Positions 1-6,618 of a DNA stretch of 40,111 nt are shown here, one piece after another. Source of the stretch: a virus. Both the position numbers and the translations under genes were made by a program. The DNA lies in IMG/VR virus record IMGVR_UViG_3300030116_003778, positions 1-40,111 of that record. One strand, given 5' to 3'. The stretch's first letter is position 1; the number at the start of each line of letters is the position of its first letter. The notes under the pieces are model-generated. The model was not told the DNA's origin. It was given only the letters and a program-made list of their open reading frames with translations, and did not search any database.

Positions 1-1
1 T

Positions 2-1279
2 GGCATTATAGGAGACCTTACTGGTGATGTTACTGGAGATTTAACAGGTAACGTTACAGGAAATGTTACTGGTAATGTTAGCGGAAGTGCGGCAACAGTT
101 ACAGGAGCAGCTCAAACCGCTATTACTTCAGTAGGCACACTTAGTTCGTTAACGCTAGGTGGAGATTTATTAGTACCTCAATACATAAAGCACGTTGGCG
201 ACACTGATTGCCACATTGAATTTGGCACTGACGAAGTTAAACTTAGGACAGGAGATAGCTCTAGGCTTATTGCTCGTAATTCTAATGTAGAGCTTTATTC
301 TCCTCTTGTAGCTACATCAGCTACATTTTCAGGTATGCTAGGAATAGGCGGTACTGCTGTAGATAAGCTAGATATTCATGGCGGTAATGCAAGAATTAGA
401 GTAGGTGGTTTAGGTCTTATACAATTAAAAAATGATGGCAGTAATCATAGTTTAATTATTGCAAATAATAATGGCGGTAGTGAAACAATAAGATTTCATA
501 CAAACGGTAGTTCTTATTTAACAGGTGGTAATTTTGGATTGGGACATGGTAGCCCTCCATGTAAATTTACTGTTAAATCTAGCAGTGCAGGAGCTATTGC
601 GAGCGGTATTGGATTTTACAATTCAGGGGATACAAATCTTGCTGCAGCTATATTTGAAGAAAGCACTAGCCCTACAAGTGGAGAACTAAGACTTTATTCA
701 GGTGGTGCTGAAAAAGTTTATTTAAGAGCTAATAGCAGTAGTAGTAATGCTTTCCTTTTTAAAGGTGGGCAAATGCAAGATATAACTGCTAATAATACAG
801 GTATACAATATAGAGCTAATTGGGATACAGGGTTTATAAATAGAATAGATAATAACTTTGATGGAGCAAGTGCATACTCATCTTATATGAGATTTAAGAT
901 CGCTAGTGGTGCAGGCAGTCAAACTACAGCACTAACTTTGCATGGTGACGGTAATGTTACAGCAGGCAGTATTATGCAATCTCCAAATTTTAGAACTGGT
1001 AGAAATACAACATCAGTGCCTAATACAACATGGACACAATTAACTGGTTTAACAAATTTAGCTGTAGGTCTTTATACAATACATGCTTACATAGCAGATT
1101 ATCAAGCTACTCAATGGTCTGTTCATGGCGTTGTAGAGCATACAGGACACAATACAATGCACGGAGTTTTTCAAAACCATAGTACAATGGAATTGAGAAC
1201 TAACAATAAAGACATAGAGTTGTGGCACTCCGCAGGAGGTACGTTCACTATTCAAGTATCTTGGACTAAACAAGCATAA
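2..1279 (+). CDS. Tail fibre protein, C-terminal part (5' end outside window)
   Basis: This reading frame is open from the left edge, so the start codon lies outside the window; 425 residues are visible. It opens with six Gly-Asp/Asn-Leu/Val-Thr tetrapeptides, then an ITSVGTLSSLTLGG segment that also occurs in the fibre genes at 37607 and 39391, then Gly/Asn/Ser-rich beta-type sequence typical of trimeric phage fibre shafts. From about residue 108 it is nearly identical to the end of the partial gene at the right edge. The last 100 residues (TWTQLTGLTNL onward) look like a compact beta-sandwich tip, possibly the receptor-binding end. There is no S74 chaperone domain, unlike the fibre at 37607. 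The role as a host-recognition fibre is inferred from composition and from the fibre array. Confidence 0.8.
   Translation, partial: GIIGDLTGDVTGDLTGNVTGNVTGNVSGSAATVTGAAQTAITSVGTLSSLTLGGDLLVPQYIKHVGDTDCHIEFGTDEVKLRTGDSSRLIARNSNVELYSPLVATSATFSGMLGIGGTAVDKLDIHGGNARIRVGGLGLIQLKNDGSNHSLIIANNNGGSETIRFHTNGSSYLTGGNFGLGHGSPPCKFTVKSSSAGAIASGIGFYNSGDTNLAAAIFEESTSPTSGELRLYSGGAEKVYLRANSSSSNAFLFKGGQMQDITANNTGIQYRANWDTGFINRIDNNFDGASAYSSYMRFKIASGAGSQTTALTLHGDGNVTAGSIMQSPNFRTGRNTTSVPNTTWTQLTGLTNLAVGLYTIHAYIADYQATQWSVHGVVEHTGHNTMHGVFQNHSTMELRTNNKDIELWHSAGGTFTIQVSWTKQA
11..82 (+). repeat. Tandem 12-nt repeats coding for G(D/N)(L/V)T units
   Basis: Six consecutive 12-base units encode GDLT, GDVT, GDLT, GNVT, GNVT and GNVS. 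The units differ mostly at third codon positions, so the repeat is old or under protein-level selection. Such short Gly-containing repeats are common in extended shafts of phage fibres, and unit number may change by slippage. The repeat may begin before the window. Confidence 0.75.
321..563 (+). repeat. Near-duplicate of the right end of the window (39869-40111)
   Basis: These 243 bases match 39869-40111 without gaps, with about 12 mismatches by eye; nearly all are synonymous, the visible protein changes being Val to Ile and Asn to Ser. Both copies are in the same reading frame of fibre genes. The match stops at the right edge only because the window ends there. It is either a terminal overlap of a circular genome (with sequence variation) or a shared module of two tandem fibre genes. 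Confidence 0.9.
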
Positions 1280-1299
1280 TAGGTAAATAATGAAAGAAT

Positions 1300-1575
1300 G
1301 TGATTGTTGTAACTGTGAATGTTGCTAAGACTATTAGAGGAATTAATAAGTTTTATTTTGGTATGCTTACTGGTATTTGTCTTGTTGTCATGGTCACTGC
1401 TTGTGCTGATGAATACTATTTTGGAAAAGACGTACATGAGCTTGAAGCAGAGATTTATGAAGATTTATATCAGTTGCAAAAACGCACTGACTCATTAAGA
1501 TTTTTTTTAGAACCCCTAAATAACGAAAGGAAACCTCTAAATGACTCTACAAGAACGATTAGAGAGCTTGACTAA
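1300..1575 (+). CDS. Small membrane or lipoprotein with coiled coil; candidate outer spanin
   Basis: A 91-residue protein starting at GTG. Residues 21-36 are hydrophobic and end in V-T-A-C (Cys35), which fits a lipobox, so it could be a signal-peptidase-II lipoprotein; basic residues (Arg13, Lys17) precede the segment. Residues 45-70 are heptad-like and charged (coiled coil). A membrane-anchored coiled-coil protein ahead of the endolysin fits a spanin subunit or another lysis accessory, but no spanin family is recognised by sequence. The gene overlaps the next one (start 1541) by 35 bases. The GTG start is uncertain: no other start keeps the basic N-terminus, and an ATG at 1363 would leave only the hydrophobic core. 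Confidence 0.5.
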   Translation: MIVVTVNVAKTIRGINKFYFGMLTGICLVVMVTACADEYYFGKDVHELEAEIYEDLYQLQKRTDSLRFFLEPLNNERKPLNDSTRTIRELD

Positions 1576-1708
1576 TCAATATAAGGAAGTATCAGAACAG
1601 GCAGCAAATTTCAATACAATGAAGGTCAAACTTGAAGGAGCTATTGAAATTACCCAGGCAATGATACAAGAAGAAGAACAAGCCAAAGAAACTAAAAAGA
1701 AAAAATAA
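1541..1708 (+). CDS. Small coiled-coil protein (55 aa)
   Basis: A 55-residue protein with a purine-rich GAAAGGA ribosome-binding site about 11 bases upstream of its ATG. It is a predicted continuous helix with heptads of Leu, Val and Met and ends in a Lys-rich tail (TKKKK). Its TAA shares an A with the ATG of the next gene (TAATG at 1706-1710), so translation is probably coupled. The same style of short coiled-coil protein often sits in phage lysis or virion-accessory blocks. No family is recognised. Confidence 0.6.
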   Translation: MTLQERLESLTNQYKEVSEQAANFNTMKVKLEGAIEITQAMIQEEEQAKETKKKK

Positions 1709-1944
1709 TGTCTTCTACTCTCAACATACCACCTGTGCCTGATGATCTAGATGAATACCGCAGCAAGATATGGGTTGAAGTACATATGCTTAGAACAGAT
1801 TTTCACAGAGTGGAAATGTTAGAAGCAGAGGTTGGTGAGTTAAGAGAGGATATAAATACAGCAAAGACCTGGGCTAGGGCTTTTGGGGTTTTTCTTAGTT
1901 CAGTCGTTGCTGTTTTGGAATACATTAGAAGATCGTTTCCTTAG
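1708..1944 (+). CDS. XhlA-like coiled-coil/TM protein (holin-associated)
   Basis: A 78-residue protein: residues 15-52 are charged and heptad-like (EMLEAEVGELREDI), followed by a single hydrophobic segment at about 58-73 and a basic tail (RRSFP). This order, a cytoplasmic coiled coil followed by one C-terminal membrane span, is the layout of XhlA-type haemolysin/holin-associated proteins. Its place four genes before the endolysin supports a lysis role. The assignment rests on architecture rather than conserved residues. Confidence 0.55.
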   Translation: MSSTLNIPPVPDDLDEYRSKIWVEVHMLRTDFHRVEMLEAEVGELREDINTAKTWARAFGVFLSSVVAVLEYIRRSFP

Positions 1945-1975
1945 TTTAAAAATATAAATAATCGGAATATTAGAT

Positions 1976-2095
1976 ATGTACAGCAAGAAAAAAAATGTCA
2001 GTTATTCTTTTGGTATGCGTAAAGATAAAAAGAAAATGTATGAGAAGATGAGTAAGCAGCTAAAAGAAATGATGATGAAAAAGAAAAAGAAGTAA
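1976..2095 (+). CDS. Very basic 39-aa protein
   Basis: A 39-residue protein made largely of Lys and Met, ending in KKKKK. Its TAA overlaps the ATG of the following gene (TAATG at 2093-2097), which is the main reason to accept it as real; a short AT-rich gap follows the previous gene. No strong ribosome-binding site is visible. A nucleic-acid or membrane-surface contact is conceivable but nothing in the sequence proves it. Similar Lys-rich minigenes appear at 13324 and 37433. Confidence 0.45.
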   Translation: MYSKKKNVSYSFGMRKDKKKMYEKMSKQLKEMMMKKKKK

Positions 2096-2403
2096 TGGAT
2101 TTAATAGATGCCTACCTGCAAATGGGTATGGCAGGTTTGGTTGCAGTGTTGTTTGGTTATATGATACTAAACTTAATGCAATCACAAAAATCACAAAATG
2201 AAGACCTAGATGAAATTCGCCAGGCAAATGCAAAACTAGAAACTAAAATGAGTAATGTCGAAAGTATTGTTTTGAAGATGCTTGACAGATGGAATAAGTC
2301 TGATGAAACAAGTCAGCGTCACAGAGAAGCGATCGTGTCTGAGATGAATGACGTTACTGATGACTTGTCCTACATCAAAGGTCGAATGAATGGCAAAGGA
2401 TAA
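2095..2403 (+). CDS. N-terminal TM, coiled-coil protein; BhlA/UviB-like holin or inner-spanin candidate
   Basis: A 102-residue protein with one membrane span at about residues 12-28 (AGLVAVLFGYMIL) followed by a long coiled coil (about 35-95) with regular hydrophobic heptads. This resembles BhlA/UviB holin-like proteins in order and size; the same layout (membrane anchor in, coiled coil in the periplasm) also fits an Rz-type inner spanin. The start overlaps the stop of the previous gene, and the next gene begins two bases after its stop. It is most likely part of the lysis apparatus acting at the inner membrane. Confidence 0.5.
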   Translation: MDLIDAYLQMGMAGLVAVLFGYMILNLMQSQKSQNEDLDEIRQANAKLETKMSNVESIVLKMLDRWNKSDETSQRHREAIVSEMNDVTDDLSYIKGRMNGKG

Positions 2404-2405
2404 TT

Positions 2406-2582
2406 ATGGATTATTTAATTGAGAATTGGGCTGCTATACTATCCGCACTTACAAGTATTGTAGGCGGCTTTAGTATCTTAGCTACCCTTACACCAAACGA
2501 AGCTGACAATATGTTGGTTGATAAACTTATGAAAATGATAAACTTGCTAGGTGCAAATTTAGGAAAGGCTAAAAATGCTTAA
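2406..2582 (+). CDS. Small single-span membrane protein, holin-like
   Basis: A 58-residue protein with a hydrophobic segment at about 8-28 ending in A-T-L-T-P, then a hydrophilic helix (NMLVDKLMKMINLLGANLGKA). The layout of one membrane span, a T-P turn, and a short amphipathic helix ending in Gly-(Lys/Arg)-Ala-Lys is a recurring small phage protein placed next to endolysins and usually annotated as a membrane or putative holin protein. It overlaps the next start by eight bases. Which of the membrane proteins at 1708, 2095 and 2406 forms the lethal hole cannot be decided from sequence. Confidence 0.55.
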   Translation: MDYLIENWAAILSALTSIVGGFSILATLTPNEADNMLVDKLMKMINLLGANLGKAKNA

Positions 2583-2736
2583 AAGAGTAATACAAAGGCT
2601 AGTTAAAAAACATGGCATGAAAGGATTGCTTTTGATGATAGGTGATTGGGCTGTTAAAACATCTAAGTCAAAAGACGATGACAAGATATGGCATGATGAA
2701 GTAAAGCCCTTTATTCAAGAACATTTTAATGGCTAA
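2575..2736 (+). CDS. Small basic protein next to endolysin (53 aa)
   Basis: A 53-residue protein with an amphipathic basic N-terminus, a mildly hydrophobic middle (GMKGLLLMIGDWAVK, about 14-28) and an acidic C-terminal helix. It overlaps the gene before it (ATG inside the last codons) and the endolysin after it (ATGGCTAAG at 2729), so it is translated within the lysis operon. No family is recognised; a partner or regulator of the holin-like proteins is an inference from position only. Confidence 0.55.
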   Translation: MLKRVIQRLVKKHGMKGLLLMIGDWAVKTSKSKDDDKIWHDEVKPFIQEHFNG

Positions 2737-3127
2737 GCTAGGCAAAAGATCGCTATCCAGGCTTGAGGGTGTAGACCCCAGGCTTATTACACTTTGCCAT
2801 GCAGTATGCAAAGATTTCGACATAACTGTTATTGAAGGCTTTAGAACATTAGAAACACAAAAAGAGTATGTAAAGAAGGGTGTATCTAAAACACTTAATT
2901 CAAAGCATTTAAAAGGTTTAGCTGTAGACGTAGCACCATACCCAGTAGATTGGGATAATGATTCCAGGTTCTATTTTATGGGAGGCTTATTTAAAGCATA
3001 TGCTGCTGCATTAGGAATCAATATAAGACTTGGACTTGATTGGGATGGTGACGGTAAGTTTGGAGTAAGAGGTAAATATACTGGTAAGGAAAAGTTTAAA
3101 GACCTTGTTCACGTCGAATTAGTTTAG
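2729..3127 (+). CDS. Endolysin, peptidase M15-type (VanY/L-Ala-D-Glu or D-Ala-D-Ala type)
   Basis: A 132-residue single-domain zinc peptidase that would cleave the peptide part of peptidoglycan to release progeny. Visible motifs: GFRT (37-40), S-K-H-L-K-G-L-A-V-D at 58-67 giving the His60 and Asp67 zinc ligands, G-L-D-W-D-G-D-G at 102-109, and H-V-E at 128-130 giving His128 as the third ligand with Glu130 close by. The length fits the T5-type endolysins, which lack a separate cell-wall binding domain, consistent with a Gram-negative host. No signal peptide is seen, so it needs a holin to cross the inner membrane. It is the last gene of the lysis operon and is followed by a strong terminator. 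Confidence 0.85.
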   Translation: MAKLGKRSLSRLEGVDPRLITLCHAVCKDFDITVIEGFRTLETQKEYVKKGVSKTLNSKHLKGLAVDVAPYPVDWDNDSRFYFMGGLFKAYAAALGINIRLGLDWDGDGKFGVRGKYTGKEKFKDLVHVELV

Positions 3128-3177
3128 TAACTTTAACTAAGGAAAGAGAAGTAATTTATAATTATTTCTATTTTGTT

Positions 3178-3203
3178 TAACCCCCTAAGAAATTAGGGGG
3201 TTA
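3178..3203. terminator. Bidirectional intrinsic terminator between endolysin and integrase
   Basis: A perfect 11-bp inverted repeat, TAACCCCCTAA and TTAGGGGGTTA, with a GAAA loop; T-rich sequence follows on the plus strand and A-rich sequence precedes it for the other direction. It separates two convergent genes, so it probably ends transcription from both sides. Confidence 0.85.
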
Positions 3204-3297
3204 GTTGTTTAATAACCGCAAGTCGCCCAATAAAACCAAAGCTGAAACAATAAAAATCTAATGATCTCTATGGCTATACCTTTAGCTTTATTGAGCA
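3204..3297. other. Candidate attP region downstream of the integrase
   Basis: This 94-base stretch lies between the terminator and the 3' end of the integrase gene. Phage attachment sites are commonly next to the integrase gene, so it is a reasonable place for attP. I do not see a tRNA 3' end (no T-loop consensus) or a clear core repeat, so the exact site is unknown. The region at 4342-4425 upstream of the integrase is the alternative. Confidence 0.25.
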
Positions 3298-4341
3298 TTA
3301 AGCAGTGAACCGAGTAAAGTTGCTTGAGATAACATCAACTGCTCTGTTGAAATCTGTTTCCGCATATGTTCCTACACTACTTATTGTTCCTAAGATTTCT
3401 CCAACTTGACTTCTATCAAAGCCATTGTTTACCAGGTATGTGAAAGTGGTATGTCGAATTTCGTGTAAAACAGTATGGTATCCATCGTGCTTATCGGCTA
3501 TGTACTTTTGAAACCGCTCCCTGGACTTACGTTGTAAGTGCTTTGTAGGGCAGATACCATATATTATATCACCAAACTCAAGTATAGTCGGTGTTATCAT
3601 TAACTTGCGATATTTTTTTGTTTTTTCCTGAAAGATACCTAGCTCTATATCTTCAGGTGTTAGATTGCCGCCATCATTAGCTCTGCATCCTGTATGAAGC
3701 AGTATAGTCCAATATACTTTATCTTCATATCGTTCAGCATTTTGTATAGCATCCTCAACCCAGGCTAGAGGTAGTGCTTTTCTTGGGGCTGTAGCCTCCG
3801 TTGATGGCATAAAACCTTTTTCTTTCAATGGATTGTAACTAGCATACTTCATTTTAATACACCAGGAAACAAGCTGCTTTACTTCTGCTAAATAGTTATG
3901 AACTGTTTTTTGTGTACGCAGCCTTCCAGTATGTTGCACAACTTCTTCTGATAGTAATAACTTGTATTCACTAGCTGCTTCATAGTCAAACCCACGAATC
4001 TTTAAGCTGCCGCAGTGCTGCATGAAATGATCTAACTTAATTTTGTAGTAATTATACTTAGATTTTCTTTTATCTTTTACTACTGCTGCAACCTTTGGCT
4101 TGATTTCAAGCTGCATATACTTTTCATATATACTATTAAAACATAGCTGCTTCTTTACTTTAACTGATAATTCAGAATAAGAAATTTCTCCATTTAAATA
4201 CTGCTCTATTTTACTTTCTTCTTTTGCCATTAGTATTTTAGCTCTATGCTTGTCTTTTGTGTGCAATGATTTTCGTGGAATCAAGCCTTTGTGTTCATAA
4301 TACCAACTAGGACTATTCTTTCTTTTAAATATTGTACCCAA
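3298..4341 (-). CDS. int: Tyrosine recombinase integrase
   Basis: A 347-residue phage integrase that would recombine attP with a host attB. An N-terminal arm-binding region and a SAM-like core-binding domain (about 68-170) precede the catalytic domain. Catalytic residues seen: Arg220 in HTGCRANDGGNL, a Lys-rich strand at 240-246, His293 and Arg296 in HEIRHT, and nucleophile Tyr326 in VGTYAETD. The usual second His of the LGH motif is Thr319 (E-I-L-G-T) here. The start is TTG (complement of 4339-4341), chosen because an AGGAGGG site lies five bases upstream (4346-4352) and the sequence begins MGTIFKR. It is alone on the minus strand, divergent from the excisionase-like gene. Confidence 0.93.
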   Translation of the reverse strand: MGTIFKRKNSPSWYYEHKGLIPRKSLHTKDKHRAKILMAKEESKIEQYLNGEISYSELSVKVKKQLCFNSIYEKYMQLEIKPKVAAVVKDKRKSKYNYYKIKLDHFMQHCGSLKIRGFDYEAASEYKLLLSEEVVQHTGRLRTQKTVHNYLAEVKQLVSWCIKMKYASYNPLKEKGFMPSTEATAPRKALPLAWVEDAIQNAERYEDKVYWTILLHTGCRANDGGNLTPEDIELGIFQEKTKKYRKLMITPTILEFGDIIYGICPTKHLQRKSRERFQKYIADKHDGYHTVLHEIRHTTFTYLVNNGFDRSQVGEILGTISSVGTYAETDFNRAVDVISSNFTRFTA

Positions 4342-4354
4342 AATTCCCTCCTAT

Positions 4355-4383
4355 TTGACAGTTAATTAATAGCTTGTTATATA
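4355..4383 (+). promoter_or_regulatory. Sigma70-type promoter for the early operon
   Basis: The plus strand has TTGACA (4355-4360), a 17-base spacer, and TATATA (4378-4383), close to the bacterial consensus; transcription would start near 4390 and read into the gene at 4426. A 10-bp palindrome, ATATGCATAT (4381-4390), overlaps the -10 and start region and might bind a regulator. The promoter is in the divergent region just upstream of the integrase ribosome-binding site, so it could couple early transcription to integrase control. Confidence 0.75.
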
Positions 4384-4425
4384 TGCATATCCTTTATATA
4401 TTCTTACAACATATCAAAGGCTTAC

Positions 4426-4635
4426 ATGGTAGCTAAAGTACACAAAGACACTCAAAAAACACAAGAAGTATTTTATAAGGTCAATGATGTAGCAGAAATA
4501 TTAAAGACTACACCAAAGACAGTGCGGACTTATATACACACTCGGAAACTCGATGCCCATAAGCTACCTAATGGTGGTTACCGAATAAGTTATAAAGACC
4601 TGCATGACTTTATTCATGGGTTAAGAGTTGTCTAA
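4426..4635 (+). CDS. Excisionase-like winged-HTH DNA-binding protein
   Basis: A 69-residue protein. Residues 17-66 match the HTH_17/excisionase (MerR-like) pattern: a Y-K-V-N-D-V-A-E-I-L first helix, a T-P-K-T-V-R-T-Y-I recognition helix, then K-L-x-A-H-K-L-P-N-G-G-Y-R-I wing and a D-L-H-D-F-I end helix. An AAAGG site lies six bases before the ATG. Being divergent from the integrase, it is a good candidate for the recombination directionality factor or a regulator of the divergent promoters; these roles cannot be told apart from sequence. Its end overlaps the next gene. Confidence 0.75.
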   Translation: MVAKVHKDTQKTQEVFYKVNDVAEILKTTPKTVRTYIHTRKLDAHKLPNGGYRISYKDLHDFIHGLRVV

Positions 4636-5434
4636 TTATTTAAATAACTATTATCCTAATTGCGTTCGTCAAACTACCCCACTGGGTCGTGCATATAAAG
4701 ACCCGAAAGACGAGTCGAAGCACCCACATCTAGCTTTATCAGTTACTACCATACTGGGCTTATTACTTAACAAGGGAGTGAGTTTTCACACCTGGTTAAA
4801 AACACATGGTAGACATTCTGATACAATTAGGGATTATAAAGCTAATCTTGGTACAGTTGTTCACCTTCTATGCGAAGACCTGTTTAATCTTCAGCGTGTG
4901 ACTCTCTCCCACACAAAGGAGCGTATTAATAATATATTAAGCGATGCAGATATTCGTGAAGGTGGGGGATTTTATTCGACCCTTCTTTCTGTTCAACTGT
5001 ACCTTGAGAGCTTTTGCAAGTGGTATGATGATCATGATGTTAAAACATACGAAACAGAGTTGCAGCTTTATGATAATCGTGTACCATATGCAGGTACTGT
5101 TGATTGGATAGGGGAGATTAGTGGTGTACCAAGTATCCTGGATATAAAAACAGGTATGCCGCATGACGAACATGGTTATCAGCTAGTTGCTTATGGTATG
5201 CTGCACAACTTTATGTTTCCTAAAAATAAAATTAAAGACCTGTACGTGCTTTATCTTAAAAGTGGATACAGAAAAGAGCCTACTTATACAATGAAGAAAA
5301 TTAGTTGGGATTTAAAAGACACCTGGAAATCTCAATTAAGATTGGCAATAGATATGTATGGCAAAGAAGGTAAGTGGGTATTTAAAGAGAAGTTTAAGCC
5401 ACGAGAAGAATTTCAACTAAAGGAGTCAAAGTAA
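4628..5434 (+). CDS. PD-(D/E)XK nuclease of RecB/Cas4-like exonuclease type
   Basis: A 268-residue nuclease. Visible motif order is the RecB-family one: His79 in G-T-V-V-H, Asp159 in AGTVDW, Asp172-x-Lys174 in SILDIKTG, and Q185-x-x-x-Y189 in YQLVAY. It would degrade or resect DNA ends using magnesium, probably in phage recombination with the SSB-like product of the next gene. The start is TTG at 4628, overlapping the TAA of the previous gene; the next in-frame Met is far inside the protein and would remove the conserved SVTTIL and His regions. No cysteine cluster for a Cas4 iron-sulphur centre is visible, so a plain exonuclease is favoured. Confidence 0.82.
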   Translation: MSNYLNNYYPNCVRQTTPLGRAYKDPKDESKHPHLALSVTTILGLLLNKGVSFHTWLKTHGRHSDTIRDYKANLGTVVHLLCEDLFNLQRVTLSHTKERINNILSDADIREGGGFYSTLLSVQLYLESFCKWYDDHDVKTYETELQLYDNRVPYAGTVDWIGEISGVPSILDIKTGMPHDEHGYQLVAYGMLHNFMFPKNKIKDLYVLYLKSGYRKEPTYTMKKISWDLKDTWKSQLRLAIDMYGKEGKWVFKEKFKPREEFQLKESK

Positions 5435-5435
5435 A

Positions 5436-5669
5436 ATGGCATACGAAGTAAAAGAAGGTAATGGAACTTTATTTCCTAATGACAAAAAAGGTAATCAAAG
5501 TTCACCTGACTACACTGGCAATTTTAAAATAGGCGGCAAAATGTGGAATATTGCAGGGTGGGTAGGTAAAACTAAAAGCGGTCAATCTAAGATGGGCTTG
5601 AAGATTAGTGAGCCACAGGCTAAAGGGCAGTCTAATAATCAACAAGCTAACGACGATTTACCATTTTAA
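5436..5669 (+). CDS. SSB-like single-stranded DNA-binding protein (DUF736-like) with acidic tip
   Basis: A 77-residue protein. The core has a beta-rich, OB-like pattern: N-G-T-L-F-P-N at 9-15, P-D-Y-T-G-N-F-K-I at 24-32, then W-N-I-A-G-W-V and K-M-G-L-K-I-S. The last five residues, DDLPF, match the acidic C-terminal tip by which bacterial SSB recruits repair and replication partners. A Gln/Asn-rich linker joins the two parts, as in SSB. It starts two bases after the nuclease gene with an AAAGGAG site, and probably protects single strands during phage replication and recombination. Confidence 0.7.
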   Translation: MAYEVKEGNGTLFPNDKKGNQSSPDYTGNFKIGGKMWNIAGWVGKTKSGQSKMGLKISEPQAKGQSNNQQANDDLPF

Positions 5670-5848
5670 TGACCTATGATAAATTATGCGAGTTGGCTGA
5701 AACGATGAGCGTCGACGAACAAATATCTTTATTTAAAGAATATCGTGACGAAGACTGTACTGCTTGTCGTGAAGGTCACTCGTATGATTTTGAGACTGGC
5801 TATGTTGAGCCATGTTGGTGTTTGAAAGTTGAGTATGAAAAGACATAG
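5669..5848 (+). CDS. Small zinc-binding protein (59 aa)
   Basis: A 59-residue protein beginning in a TAATG overlap with the SSB-like gene. Cys30 and Cys33 (C-T-A-C) and Cys49 and Cys51 (C-W-C), with His37 between, could bind one zinc ion. The N-terminal 25 residues look helical. No family is recognised; in this position, between recombination genes, it may be a DNA- or protein-contact module. Confidence 0.6.
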   Translation: MTYDKLCELAETMSVDEQISLFKEYRDEDCTACREGHSYDFETGYVEPCWCLKVEYEKT

Positions 5849-6056
5849 TTACAGCAATGAAGTGTTTGGAGTGCATTGTGATGATATACATAGAATACTT
5901 CTTGCAGATAATGAGTGGTATAAGATTAATGTTGCTATACAGGTAATGGATGATAAATATTTTTCTGCATGGTGTATAAGAGAACGTGATGGTGCATCCT
6001 TAAAAGTAATAGGTAGTATTGACAAAATATTACTAGCAGAGGCAGAATACTCATAA
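5835..6056 (+). CDS. Hypothetical protein (73 aa)
   Basis: A 73-residue protein starting at ATG 5835 inside the end of the previous gene. A TTG at 5829 could add two residues. Sequence is beta-like in the middle (WYKINVAIQV, SAWCIRERDGASLKVIG) with an acidic end helix; no motif is recognised. It is followed by the non-coding inverted-repeat region at 6057-6159. Confidence 0.5.
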   Translation: MKRHSYSNEVFGVHCDDIHRILLADNEWYKINVAIQVMDDKYFSAWCIRERDGASLKVIGSIDKILLAEAEYS

Positions 6057-6068
6057 TAATGGACAAGG

Positions 6069-6154
6069 ATTGAGGTCAAGACACAACTAAAATGTATTGA
6101 TTAAATGAAGTTTAATTTCACAGTTAGTCATTTGAAATCAGTTTTGACCTCAAT
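6069..6154. promoter_or_regulatory. Long-spaced inverted repeat in an early intergenic gap
   Basis: ATTGAGGTCAA (6069-6079) and TTGACCTCAAT (6144-6154) are perfect inverted copies, extending to 13 of 14 bases with one mismatch. Inside, GATTAAATGA and TCATTTGAAATC form a second, imperfect complementary pair, so an RNA of this region could fold as a long interrupted hairpin. The right arm ends just before the start at 6160, which has no clear ribosome-binding site. It could be a two-site operator or an mRNA structure that controls the next gene. Confidence 0.6.
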
Positions 6155-6159
6155 GAACA

Positions 6160-6618
6160 ATGCCTGATTTTGAGGAACAATTAGCTATCGGCTTAGCGGA
6201 GGAGTCGAGATTTTTGAGACTATTAAATAAACATTATAAACACGCAGTAAAGATAGAAGGCAGCTTTAAAAGATTTGACTTTTATGTACCTGAATTAGAT
6301 ATGAAAGTCGAATTAAAGACTGACAAGAAATCTAATCATACAGGCAATTTTGTTATAGAAACATACCACTACGGAAAACCAAGCGGCATCACTACAACCA
6401 CTGCAGATTTTTGGGTCTTCAATGATGGTCGCTATTATTATTGGATTTCACCTGAGATTATAAAAGACATGATATTGACTTCAGGTATAGATCAAAAGAG
6501 ATTCATAGGCAATGGAGATACCGTTGAAAAAAGAGCCTACCTTATGAGTAAAAGTTGGATAGAAAAGAAATCAGCATTTAAGTGGGAGGTAGAGGTACAT
6601 GAAGTCCAAAGCGTTTGA
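6160..6618 (+). CDS. PD-(D/E)XK-like endonuclease or resolvase-like protein
   Basis: A 152-residue protein with a compact nuclease-like core: Glu14/Glu15 in an N-terminal helix, Asp40 in F-K-R-F-D-F-Y-V, and E51-L-K53 in K-V-E-L-K-T-D, matching the D-(x)n-(E)-x-K signature. Y-Y-W-I-S and W-V-F strands follow. In a replication/recombination operon it could be a Holliday-junction resolvase or a DNA repair or restriction-type nuclease. The start lacks a ribosome-binding site, and the reading frame overlaps the next gene by 20 bases. Confidence 0.6.
   Translation: MPDFEEQLAIGLAEESRFLRLLNKHYKHAVKIEGSFKRFDFYVPELDMKVELKTDKKSNHTGNFVIETYHYGKPSGITTTTADFWVFNDGRYYYWISPEIIKDMILTSGIDQKRFIGNGDTVEKRAYLMSKSWIEKKSAFKWEVEVHEVQSV

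Noticed and set aside
11-82. Possible CRISPR-like array from regular short repeats
   Set aside because: Units are 12 bases, coding, contiguous without spacers; they are fibre-shaft codons.
3204-3297. tRNA fragment as attachment core
   Set aside because: No T-loop, anticodon stem or CCA-type end could be recognised on either strand.
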